From the NCBI GenBank assembly GCA_947379685.1, contig CANCOG010000002.1, positions 1 through 35,258 on the forward strand: a stretch of DNA of 35,258 nt. The letters are read 5' to 3'. Positions 8,993 to 17,702 of this stretch are shown piece after piece. Position 1 is the stretch's first letter, and every line of letters starts with the position of its first letter. The position numbers and the translations under genes were made by a program. The stretch is from Flavipsychrobacter stenotrophus. GTDB taxonomy: Bacteria > Bacteroidota > Bacteroidia > Chitinophagales > Chitinophagaceae. The notes under the pieces were generated by a model, which saw only the letters and a program-made list of their open reading frames with translations, did not search any database and was not told where the DNA came from.

Positions 8993-11900
8993 TTATTTAC
9001 CGTGACAGTTCTTAAATTTCTTCCCGCTGCCACAAGGACAAGCGTCATTGCGCCCAATCTTTGGTGCCGCCTGAACAGGTGCCCTCTTTACAGGTGCGGG
9101 TTCGTTATGTGTTTCAGTATAATAATCTTCATCCACATACTCGTCATCTACTTTATTTACCTGCATCTGACTCATATCGGTATGGTGGATTGGCGCTGCA
9201 ACAGCCTGTGGCGGTGCATCCTGAATTGGAATACCAGCCCTCAGCATAAAGGAAATGATGTTGCCGTTGGTTTCGAGCATCATCTCTTTAAAGAGCTTGA
9301 ACGCTTCGAACTTATAGATCAACAACGGATCTTTCTGCTCGTAAGAGGCCATCCTAACCGACTGGCGCAGATCGTCCATTGCGCGAAGATGATTCTTCCA
9401 GGCATCATCAATTAATGCCAGGGTCATGTTCTTTTCAAGTGCCTGTGTTACAGGGTGAGCTTCAAAAATCACAGCGTCCTTAAGTGGCACATATAGTTGA
9501 AGTCCTCTTATTCCATCAGTGAAAGGAATGGCAATGTTATCTATTTTGTCGCCATTCTCGTTGTAGATCTGAGTGAGCGTTGGCATCATAGATTCACGCA
9601 GTGCATTCATCTTCCTGGTGTAATAATCCTTCACCTGGTGATACAACTGGTCGCCAATTGCAACCGGGTCAGCCTTCGCCATATCGCTATCGCTGATCTG
9701 AGGCTCTATGGCCAGGTGCTGCATCACTTCAAGGTTAAACGCTTCTTTATCCTTTGTTGTAGCATAACGTTCTGCATAGCCGCTGCACACTGCATACATC
9801 GCATTGTCCAGGTCTATTGCAAGGCGCTCGCCAAACAGGGCATGTCTGCGGCGTTTGTAAATAACGTCACGCTGCGCGTTCATTACGTCATCGTACTCCA
9901 GCAAATTCTTACGTGTGCCAAAGTTATTTTCCTCCACTTTACGTTGTGCACGTTCAATGGAATTGGAGATCATTTTGTGCTGTAAAACTTCACCGTCCTT
10001 ATGTCCCATTTTGTCCATAAGCGCGGCAATGCGCTCCGAGCCAAATAAACGCATCAGGTCATCTTCAAGCGACACGAAGAACTGCGAAGTTCCCGGATCT
10101 CCCTGACGACCGGCACGGCCACGCAACTGCCTGTCAACACGGCGGCTTTCATGACGCTCGGTACCAACAATTGCCAAACCTCCCGATTCCTTAACACCCG
10201 CTCCCAGCTTGATATCCGTACCACGGCCAGCCATATTGGTAGCGATAGTAATTGCCCCTGCATAACCTGCTTCAGCTACTATTTGTGCTTCACGAGAGTG
10301 TTGTTTCGCATTCAGTACATTGTGTGGTATTTTCTTCTGCTGAAGCATACGGCTCAGCAATTCAGAAACTTCAACTGAGGTAGTACCTACCAGCACGGGG
10401 CGGCCAGCTGCTCTCAGCTTTTCAACCTCGTCAATAACTGCCTTGTACTTTTCACGTTTTGTTTTATAAACCAGATCTTGCTGATCTTTACGAATTACGT
10501 TTACGTTGGTTGGGATTGTTACCACATCCAACTTATAAATCTGCCAGAACTCACCGGCTTCCGTTTCCGCAGTACCAGTCATACCACAAAGCTTGTGATA
10601 CATCCTAAAATAGTTCTGCAGGGTAACTGTAGCAAAGGTCTGAGTTGCAGCTTCCACCTGAACGTTTTCCTTAGCCTCGATCGCCTGGTGTAAACCATCG
10701 CTGTATCGGCGGCCATCTAAAATACGTCCGGTCTGCTCGTCAACTATCTTAACCTTGCCTTCCATTACCACATACTCAATATCCTTATCGAACAGCGTAT
10801 AGGCTTTCAATAATTGTTGTACCGAGTGGATCCTATCCGCCTTCACTGCATAATCCTGCAGGAGGGCATCTTTACGTTGCGCTTTTTCTTCAGCGGATAA
10901 GCCCTGCTGCTCAATTACAGCCAGCTCGCTGCCTATATCTGGCAACACGAAAAAGCTTGCGTCTTCGCCAGCACCTGTTATCAGGCTAATACCCTTCTCG
11001 GTAAGGTCAACACTGTTATTTTTTTCATCAATGGCAAAGAACAATTCGGCATCTACCTTAGGCATATTCCTTTGCTGTTCGCCAATGTAATAGTTCTCAG
11101 TTTTTTGGAGAATCTGCTTGTTACCATCCTCACTCAGGTACTTAATGATTGCACTGTTCTTTGGCAATCCGCGATATGCACGATATAAGTGCAAGCCACC
11201 GGCTTCTTTATCGGTCTTCCCATCAGCTATCAATTTTTTCGCCTCTGTAAGGCTAGCATTGATAACTCTTCTCTGGGCCTCCATCAATTTTTCGATACGA
11301 GGCTTCAGGATATGGAACTGCTGCTCGTCACCTTTTGGAATTGGTCCGGATATGATCAGTGGTGTACGTGCATCGTCAATCAATACACTATCCACTTCAT
11401 CCACCATTGCAAAATGGTGTTTACGCTGCACCATTTCTTCCGGATGGTGAACCATGTTATCCCTAAGGTAGTCAAAACCAAATTCGTTATTGGTACCATA
11501 GGTGATATCGGCAAGATAAGCCTGGCGGCGCTCATTTGAATTTGGCTCATGCTTATCGATACAATCGGTAGTCAATCCCAGCCACTCAAACAAAGGTCCG
11601 TTCCACTCCTGGTCACGACGGGCGAGGTAGTCGTTCACGGTAACGATGTGAACTCCTTCTCCTGCAAGTGCATTCAAATAGGCCGGGAGGGTAGAAACAA
11701 GTGTCTTACCTTCACCCGTTGCCATTTCCGATATCTTACCGTCGTGCAACACCATACCGCCTATCAGCTGTACGTCATAGTGCAACATGTTCCAGGTAAC
11801 AGTGGTACCAGCAGCCTGCCAGGTATTTTTGTAAATTACTTTATCGCCATCAATAATAATGTGTGGCTTATTTACAGCCAGCTCGCGATCGAGGTCAGTA

Positions 11901-12292
11901 GCAGTCGATACTACGTCTGTGCTCTCCTTAAAACGCCTTGCTGTTTCCTTTACAACTGCAAAAGCCTCAGGAAGTATTTCCTTTAAGGCTTCTTCAATAT
12001 GCTCATCACGGGTTTTTACCAGTTTATCTACATCATTATATATTGTTTCCCTGTCCTGAATTTCCTCGAACTGATCTGCCTCGGCTTTTTTGTCAGCAAT
12101 CTGCTGGTCAATGCCTGTAAGATGCTCCTGGATGCGGGAACGAAACTCGTGCGTTTTATTACGCAGTTCATCATTGGACAGTGTTTTATAGCCGTTGTAA
12201 AAACGGTTAATTTCTGTAACCAGCGGTTGTATAGCTTTTACGTCTTTATCGGACTTGCTGCCACCAAATAATTTGGAAAGAAAACCAATCAT
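8993..12292 (-). CDS. secA: Preprotein translocase ATPase SecA
   Basis: 1099 aa. 'MATGEGKTLVSTLPAYLNAL', 'VDSVLIDDARTPLIISGP', 'NMAGRGTDIKLG', 'RQLRGRAGRQGDPG', C-terminal SEC-C 'NDACPCGSGKKFKNCHGK'. Confidence 0.98.
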   Translation of the reverse strand: MIGFLSKLFGGSKSDKDVKAIQPLVTEINRFYNGYKTLSNDELRNKTHEFRSRIQEHLTGIDQQIADKKAEADQFEEIQDRETIYNDVDKLVKTRDEHIEEALKEILPEAFAVVKETARRFKESTDVVSTATDLDRELAVNKPHIIIDGDKVIYKNTWQAAGTTVTWNMLHYDVQLIGGMVLHDGKISEMATGEGKTLVSTLPAYLNALAGEGVHIVTVNDYLARRDQEWNGPLFEWLGLTTDCIDKHEPNSNERRQAYLADITYGTNNEFGFDYLRDNMVHHPEEMVQRKHHFAMVDEVDSVLIDDARTPLIISGPIPKGDEQQFHILKPRIEKLMEAQRRVINASLTEAKKLIADGKTDKEAGGLHLYRAYRGLPKNSAIIKYLSEDGNKQILQKTENYYIGEQQRNMPKVDAELFFAIDEKNNSVDLTEKGISLITGAGEDASFFVLPDIGSELAVIEQQGLSAEEKAQRKDALLQDYAVKADRIHSVQQLLKAYTLFDKDIEYVVMEGKVKIVDEQTGRILDGRRYSDGLHQAIEAKENVQVEAATQTFATVTLQNYFRMYHKLCGMTGTAETEAGEFWQIYKLDVVTIPTNVNVIRKDQQDLVYKTKREKYKAVIDEVEKLRAAGRPVLVGTTSVEVSELLSRMLQQKKIPHNVLNAKQHSREAQIVAEAGYAGAITIATNMAGRGTDIKLGAGVKESGGLAIVGTERHESRRVDRQLRGRAGRQGDPGTSQFFVSLEDDLMRLFGSERIAALMDKMGHKDGEVLQHKMISNSIERAQRKVEENNFGTRKNLLEYDDVMNAQRDVIYKRRRHALFGERLAIDLDNAMYAVCSGYAERYATTKDKEAFNLEVMQHLAIEPQISDSDMAKADPVAIGDQLYHQVKDYYTRKMNALRESMMPTLTQIYNENGDKIDNIAIPFTDGIRGLQLYVPLKDAVIFEAHPVTQALEKNMTLALIDDAWKNHLRAMDDLRQSVRMASYEQKDPLLIYKFEAFKLFKEMMLETNGNIISFMLRAGIPIQDAPPQAVAAPIHHTDMSQMQVNKVDDEYVDEDYYTETHNEPAPVKRAPVQAAPKIGRNDACPCGSGKKFKNCHGK

Positions 12293-12430
12293 TATGAAAT
12301 GTTGTTAAAGTGCTATGGTATATAATTATGTAAACAAAAGTAAAAGCAGTTGCGCAAGTATCGCTTGCCATTCCTCCAAATCAAATACCGTGCTAAGGAC
12401 AATCCCTGACACGTTGACACAAAAGGGTTT

Positions 12431-12461
12431 CAAAAGTACGCCAATTACAGCATATCAACAA
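12431..12461 (-). promoter_or_regulatory. Candidate promoter TTG-N20-TACTTTTG for secA
   Basis: The minus strand reads CTTGTTGATATGCTGTAATTGGCGTACTTTTG. This is close to the Bacteroidota -33 (TTTG) / -7 (TAnnTTTG) consensus and lies about 140 bp upstream of the secA ATG. Confidence 0.4.
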
Positions 12462-12575
12462 GTTTGATAGGTATTAAAACCGCCGTTGACCGCCAACATT
12501 TCACACAATAGGTTATTGATCTCCGATGCCAATCTTTTTGAACGATGACAGCCACAGCTAAAATTTAGGCACTTC

Positions 12576-12597
12576 TACTTGTAGTTAACTACAAGTA
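12576..12597. promoter_or_regulatory. Perfect 22-bp palindrome TACTTGTAGTTAACTACAAGTA
   Basis: Direct reading: every base pairs with its complement across the centre. It lies in the secA / secreted-repeat-protein divergent intergenic region. Confidence 0.7.
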
Positions 12598-13017
12598 TAT
12601 TAAAGTACCTCCTGCTGAAACCCTGGCCAATGTATGGGCACGATCAAGTAGCCCAATTTAGACTTTGTGTAAATCTCCGACAAAATGCCCCTTTTATTAA
12701 TTGTAACCATTCAGTTTACCAATTCGGCTACCCAAATTGGCTTTATCTAATAAACAATCACTATATTCGCTTAAATTATCAATAATTGAATTTTTTTTCG
12801 TCAAACCAGTTTCCAGCCTGCAAAACACCAAAAAATGAAATGTTTTTTTGAATGGCGCTATGCCCCTCAAAAATCGACGAAACACAATACTGTAGCGGGT
12901 TACAGGATGCTGATCTGTTTAGATTTTGAGTGCTGATAAAAAAAATTTGGCTTAATAATTTGTTGGTCAACGAAAAATTTATGTATTTTGGGTGCAGTTT
13001 TGAAAATAATAGCAAAC

Positions 13018-13554
13018 ATGAAAAGAACCATCATTCTAATTACTACAGTATTAGTGTCTATTTTGTTAACCAGCAAAACCTATGCGCAGGAAGATCTCGT
13101 GCGTGTTTTCCGTTGGTTTGTACCCCAGGATAACCAGTTTGTTACAGTTGCTGACGGTGAGTATCAGGATGGCCAGTTGATTAACTGGGGCTGGACAGAT
13201 AAGACGCTTTTATTCTTCGCCTATCGTTCACCTGGTCCAGGTCGTGTTGCTGTTTATGGTTGGTCAAATCCTGTTTCCAGGGCGCACATTACAATTTGCG
13301 AAGATGAATTCACTGATGACCAGATGCTGAAATGGGGTTATACACAAAAACACCTTCAGTTCTATGCATTAACTCGTCGTGGCCCGAACACAGTTTGTGT
13401 TTATCGCTGGTTGCAAACTAAACGCGGTGCTTGGTTAACCGTTCCTGAAGAAGGTGATACTGACTTTATGATCAAGAAAGGCTTCCACATGAAAAAATAC
13501 CAGTATTATGGTGTTTATCGTAACGTAGATGCTCCTATCTACGATCAGCTTTAA
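13018..13554 (+). CDS. Secreted three-repeat protein, DUF5648-like
   Basis: Signal peptide 'MKRTIILITTVLVSILLTSKTYAQ'. Three roughly 45-50 aa degenerate repeats share V-x-[VF]-[FY]-x-W ... [FHW]-x-T-x3-[EG] ... G-[WYF]-x3-x3-[FY]-[FY]-x-x-[YL]. Confidence 0.75.
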   Translation: MKRTIILITTVLVSILLTSKTYAQEDLVRVFRWFVPQDNQFVTVADGEYQDGQLINWGWTDKTLLFFAYRSPGPGRVAVYGWSNPVSRAHITICEDEFTDDQMLKWGYTQKHLQFYALTRRGPNTVCVYRWLQTKRGAWLTVPEEGDTDFMIKKGFHMKKYQYYGVYRNVDAPIYDQL

Positions 13555-13579
13555 TAAAATAATTGAATATACTTTTCCA

Positions 13580-13610
13580 AAAACGGCCACATTTTGTGGT
13601 CGTTTTTTTT
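13580..13610 (+). terminator. Rho-independent terminator
   Basis: AACGGCCAC-ATTTT-GTGGTCGTT stem (one G-U pair) followed by T8, 26 nt after the stop of the preceding CDS. Confidence 0.85.
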
Positions 13611-13649
13611 GCCTGGCCCCTTGCTGGCGAATCAGAAAACTGCATTTCC

Positions 13650-14159
13650 ATGAAGACCCAAATCATGCTATTAGTCGTCTTGCTCCTTTGCTGTGGCTGT
13701 TCGGATGCTGTGATTAGACAACAACATTCCTCTAAACCGGAAGACACGGTTAAAAAGCCTATTGACTCTTCGCCAACTGACGCAATGCAAAAAGAGGATA
13801 TAAAAGTAGATGCGCAACAAGCTGTTACGCTCCCGGGTACGCTCACCTTTGAAATGTTCTATGGCGCACCCGGCTTCGGAGAAGACACAACCGAAGATGC
13901 AAAGGAGCCTACTTACATCTTACACTTAATCCACCCTATTGCATTCAGAGACACAGCTTTAGAAGAAACAGAATACGAAGCTGTTTCAACCATCCATGTG
14001 CGTTTTGAGCACGGCAGCCCGATAAATGGTGAAAACATGCGCAAACTAATCGGAAAACAGGTTTCCATCAAGTGTTCGTTGTATGGTGCGCATACAGGCC
14101 ATCACCACGCAAGGTCAGTAACGGAAAAAATATGGAGTATCATTGAGCAAGATAATTAG
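13650..14159 (+). CDS. Lipoprotein with DUF4431-like domain
   Basis: Lipobox 'LLLCCGC'. 'LPGTLTFEMFYGAPGFGEDTTEDAKEPTYILHLIHPI' ... 'LIGKQVSIKCSLYGAHTGHHHARSV' resembles DUF4431. The start is taken at MKTQIMLL. Confidence 0.75.
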   Translation: MKTQIMLLVVLLLCCGCSDAVIRQQHSSKPEDTVKKPIDSSPTDAMQKEDIKVDAQQAVTLPGTLTFEMFYGAPGFGEDTTEDAKEPTYILHLIHPIAFRDTALEETEYEAVSTIHVRFEHGSPINGENMRKLIGKQVSIKCSLYGAHTGHHHARSVTEKIWSIIEQDN

Positions 14160-14258
14160 GCCATTTTTTAACATCGCAAATGCCAAGGCCTTCAATTACT
14201 TATTGCTTTTTAACCCGCCTTGTCATTTAAACCCTATTTTTGCCGCAAAATCTAATCT

Positions 14259-16238
14259 ATGGAATTCGATAAGAGCGGTTTTACCGATAACCAGCTTATC
14301 AATATATATACCGAGTTGCTGCGCCCCCGCATGATAGAAGAGAAAATGCTTGTATTGCTGCGCCAGGGTAAAATAAGCAAATGGTTCAGCGGAATTGGAC
14401 AAGAAGCAATAGCTGTAGGTGCAACGTTGGCGCTTGATGCTGACGAATATATTATGCCCATGCACCGGAACCTGGGTGTGTTCACTGCACGTCAAATGCC
14501 ATTCGATAAACTCTTTATCCAATGGCAGGGTCGTAAAGAAGGATTTAGTAAGGGCAGGGAAAGGTCGTTTCACTTTGGTGCAAACGAATACCATATTTGT
14601 GGTATGATCTCCCACCTTGGCCCGCAACTGGCCATTGCCGATGGCGTGGCCCTTGCACACAAACTTAAAAAAGAACAAAAAGTATCTCTTGCATTCAGTG
14701 GCGATGGCGGTACCAGCGAAGGCGATTTCCATGAAGCGCTTAACGTGGCGGCAGTATGGGGGTTACCTGTCATATTTATTGTTGAAAACAATGGATACGG
14801 CCTGAGTACACCATCGAGCGAACAATTCATCTGCAGGCAAATTGCCGACAAGGCAATTGGCTTTGGGATGAAGGGCATAACCATCGATGGCAACAATATA
14901 TTAGAAGTTTATCAGAAGATAACAGAAGCCCGCCAATATTGTATTACCGAACAGAAACCAATTCTGGTTGAGTGCATGACCTTCCGTATGCGCGGGCATG
15001 AAGAGGCAAGCGGCGTAAAATATGTACCGAAGGAGTTATTCGAAGAATGGGGCAAAAAAGACCCTGTAACTAACTTTGAAAACTACTTGAAAGACGAGGG
15101 CATTTTGGACGAAAGTCAAATTTCTCAGATACGGGAAACCATCCTCCACGAAATTGAACATGGCATTGCTGCCGGGTTTGCAACCACACCTATTAAACCA
15201 GATACAGCTGAAGAAGTGGCAGACGTTTATGCGCCAACCGTTTCAAGCATAAGCACAACTGCTTCCGGCGTCCAAACCGAAAAGAAATTCATTAATGCAA
15301 TTACCGATGGTTTGAGGCAAAGTATGGAGCAATGGCCCAACCTTGTACTCATGGGGCAGGATATTGCAGAATATGGAGGAGCATTTAAGGTAACCGAAGG
15401 TTTTGTCGGGCAGTTTGGTAAGGAGCGAGTACGCAACACTCCCCTTTGCGAAAGCGCTATTGTAGGTGCTGCGCTGGGATTATCTATCAAGGGCTACAAA
15501 TCCATGATGGAGATGCAGTTTGCTGATTTTGTGACAGTTGGGTTTAACCAGATCGTCAATAATCTGGCAAAGATCCATTATCGCTGGGGCCAGAACGCCG
15601 ATGTAGTGATTCGTATGCCCACCGGGGCAGGAGTTGGTGCCGGTCCGTTCCATTCACAAAGTAACGAAGCTTGGTTTACTCATGTACCCGGACTAAAAGT
15701 AGTCTACCCTTCCACACCGGCCGATGCCAAGGGTCTTATGATTGCCGCTATTGAAGACCCAAACCCGGTCATGTTTTTTGAACATAAGGCTATGTACAGA
15801 AGCATTAGCGGAAACGTGCCTGATGAAATGTATACGGTTGAAATCGGAAAAGCCAGACAAGTGGCCACCGGAACAGACATCAGTATTATTACCTACGGAA
15901 TGGGCGTGCATTGGGCTTCCGACTATGCTGGTAAACACCCCGAAACCTCTTTCGATATTCTTGACCTGCGCACATTACTACCGCTGGACTATGAGGCTAT
16001 TAAAGCAGCTGTGCAACGTACCGGCAAAGTCCTGCTGTTGCATGAAGACACATTAACAGGCGGCATAGGCGGCGAACTGAGTGCCTGGATCGCAGAACAT
16101 TGCTTTCAATGGTTGGACGCTCCTATTATCCGTTGCGCAAGCCTGGATACACCCATACCTTTCGCAATTGAACTGGAGCAAAATTTCCTTGCCTCATCTC
16201 GCCTCAACGAGTCAATTGAAAAGTTACTTAACTTTTAA
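14259..16238 (+). CDS. Fused E1 alpha/beta 2-oxoacid dehydrogenase (thiamine diphosphate-dependent)
   Basis: Alpha part: 'GIGQEAIAVGATLAL', 'SGDGGTSEGDFHEALNVAAVWGLPVIFIVENN' (ThDP motif). Beta part: 'ITDGLRQSMEQWPNLVLMGQDIAEYGGAF', 'LLPLDYEAIKAAVQRTGKVLLLHED'. Confidence 0.95.
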   Translation: MEFDKSGFTDNQLINIYTELLRPRMIEEKMLVLLRQGKISKWFSGIGQEAIAVGATLALDADEYIMPMHRNLGVFTARQMPFDKLFIQWQGRKEGFSKGRERSFHFGANEYHICGMISHLGPQLAIADGVALAHKLKKEQKVSLAFSGDGGTSEGDFHEALNVAAVWGLPVIFIVENNGYGLSTPSSEQFICRQIADKAIGFGMKGITIDGNNILEVYQKITEARQYCITEQKPILVECMTFRMRGHEEASGVKYVPKELFEEWGKKDPVTNFENYLKDEGILDESQISQIRETILHEIEHGIAAGFATTPIKPDTAEEVADVYAPTVSSISTTASGVQTEKKFINAITDGLRQSMEQWPNLVLMGQDIAEYGGAFKVTEGFVGQFGKERVRNTPLCESAIVGAALGLSIKGYKSMMEMQFADFVTVGFNQIVNNLAKIHYRWGQNADVVIRMPTGAGVGAGPFHSQSNEAWFTHVPGLKVVYPSTPADAKGLMIAAIEDPNPVMFFEHKAMYRSISGNVPDEMYTVEIGKARQVATGTDISIITYGMGVHWASDYAGKHPETSFDILDLRTLLPLDYEAIKAAVQRTGKVLLLHEDTLTGGIGGELSAWIAEHCFQWLDAPIIRCASLDTPIPFAIELEQNFLASSRLNESIEKLLNF

Positions 16239-16244
16239 TCATAC

Positions 16245-16275
16245 TGTAGCGGCCGCCAACCCGGCGGTCGCTACA
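16245..16275. other. Strong GC-rich hairpin immediately downstream of the E1 gene
   Basis: TGTAGCGGCCGC-CAACCCG-GCGGTCGCTACA: 12-bp stem with one non-Watson-Crick (G-U) pair. No T-tract follows. Confidence 0.7.
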
Positions 16276-16380
16276 AAAGTAAATTCATGTTACCAGTAAC
16301 TTTTAGTATTTTTTTGAATTTTGTTCTCTAAATGCAGGATGAATTTTGAATTTTACAGTATCTTAGCGCAAATATCAGGT

Positions 16381-16842
16381 ATGAAAAAAGGCTTATTATA
16401 TATAGTTGCACTTATTTGCATTGGTGGGGTATTTTCTGGCTGTATCAAAAACGGTACTAACCGGACCATAAACCCATCTATGACACTCAGCCTGGGTAAT
16501 TACAACTTTAACGCTACAGACGTAGCTCCGTCAACGGCGACACCTCAATTAAAAGATACAGCTACTACTTTATTTATTACCGGATACGATGCCGTTACAG
16601 GCAACAAAGTTGTACTTGGCGTAAAGAAATTCAACCCTAAAGGTGGAACCTATTCAATTGCTGCCGGCGATGCAAGTGCCGTTTATTATCACAGTGGAAT
16701 CATAAGCCCTGCGTCAGGTGGTGTTATTGCAGTAAAGGATGTTTCATCCAATACCATAAGCGGCTACTTCTCTTTCGACACTTACGATGGCATTAAGGCT
16801 ACGGGTGGAACCTATGTAGTTGGAAAACCATGGAATTTCTAA
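16381..16842 (+). CDS. Hypothetical lipoprotein (DUF6252-like beta-rich)
   Basis: Signal and lipobox 'MKKGLLYIVALICIGGVFSGC'. Body pattern '...GGTYSIAAGDASAVYYHSG...GGVIAVKDVSSNTISGYFSFD'. The start is taken at MKKGLL. Confidence 0.65.
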   Translation: MKKGLLYIVALICIGGVFSGCIKNGTNRTINPSMTLSLGNYNFNATDVAPSTATPQLKDTATTLFITGYDAVTGNKVVLGVKKFNPKGGTYSIAAGDASAVYYHSGIISPASGGVIAVKDVSSNTISGYFSFDTYDGIKATGGTYVVGKPWNF

Positions 16843-16982
16843 TAACGTTTTGTCGCACCTATATTACCAAAACAAATAATTGCTGCTACTGCCTGAAGGC
16901 GCATTGGCTGAAGTGCAGGGTTTTGTGAGAACTTTCCCATACTAAACCTGCGTTTTTACCGTTATTATCAGCAGTACTCAAT

Positions 16983-17462
16983 ATGAAAAAAGTATTAACC
17001 ATTATCATTGCATTATGCTGCGTCGTGCAGTTCGCCTGTAAAAAACGGTCGGGGCCTGCTAATGGTAATAGTGTACAACCCGACAATGGCCTCGATAGCC
17101 TGGTTTCTATGAGCGCATCGATTAGTGGCAGAAGCTTTAGTACAGACTCGGTATATGGTTATTTGGTAAAACATATTGGTGATACTGCGAGAATAAACCT
17201 TCTTATAACCGGCAGCCAGCATCGCAACGACACCGCTTCAACTATTTCTTTTACAATTACAGACTATGCAGGAATAGGCACCTACCCTATTAATCCTCCT
17301 TACATTTCCGCAACTTACTATGTAGGCAACATCCGCCATTATGCCACATCAGGCCAAATTGTAGTCACTTCTGACACACAGTATGGAGTCATTGGCACCT
17401 TCAGTTTTGTTGCAGATTCCACAAACGTTACCGATGGAAAATTCAATGCCGCAAAGCCATAG
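16983..17462 (+). CDS. Hypothetical lipoprotein, apparent distant paralogue of the preceding gene
   Basis: Lipobox 'VVQFAC'. Body '...GIGTYPINPPYISATYYVGNIRHYATSGQIVVTSDTQYGVIGTFSFVAD...DGKF' has the same layout as 16381-16842. Confidence 0.65.
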   Translation: MKKVLTIIIALCCVVQFACKKRSGPANGNSVQPDNGLDSLVSMSASISGRSFSTDSVYGYLVKHIGDTARINLLITGSQHRNDTASTISFTITDYAGIGTYPINPPYISATYYVGNIRHYATSGQIVVTSDTQYGVIGTFSFVADSTNVTDGKFNAAKP

Positions 17463-17677
17463 GGGCGATGTCATTGACTTAGCAGGGTTTCTTTGCGGCT
17501 TTGCTTCAAATTAACCGAACGATGATTGAATAAACTGGAAACTGCACCTCTGCGTCTTTGTGCGAAACCTTAAGTCACTGACATTAGCCATAGGGGTGAA
17601 TCCACTTTATAATAGCCGTTAGCTTGGCAATTACCCCCGGTGTCGCCCCGGTGACATTCCCCTCAGCATACAAGTAA

Positions 17678-17700
17678 TATGTTTGCCTGACAATCAGGCA
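17678..17700 (+). promoter_or_regulatory. -7-like element TATGTTTG fused to dyad TGCCTGA-CAA-TCAGGCA, directly upstream of the ATG at 17703
   Basis: TATGTTTG at 17678-17685. The perfect 7-bp inverted repeat spans 17684-17700 and ends 2 nt before the start codon. Confidence 0.45.
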
Positions 17701-17702
17701 TC

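Noticed and set aside
9497-9985. 162-aa plus-strand ORF and neighbouring antisense ORFs across secA
   Set aside because: Antisense shadows of secA codons; no independent start signals or domain features.
12697-13015. Two short overlapping minus-strand ORFs in the secA upstream gap
   Set aside because: Short, overlap each other and the next gene's promoter, with no signal peptide or domain pattern.
14223-14732. 169-aa minus-strand ORF opposite the E1 gene
   Set aside because: Antisense to a conserved thiamine diphosphate enzyme; likely a codon-bias artefact.
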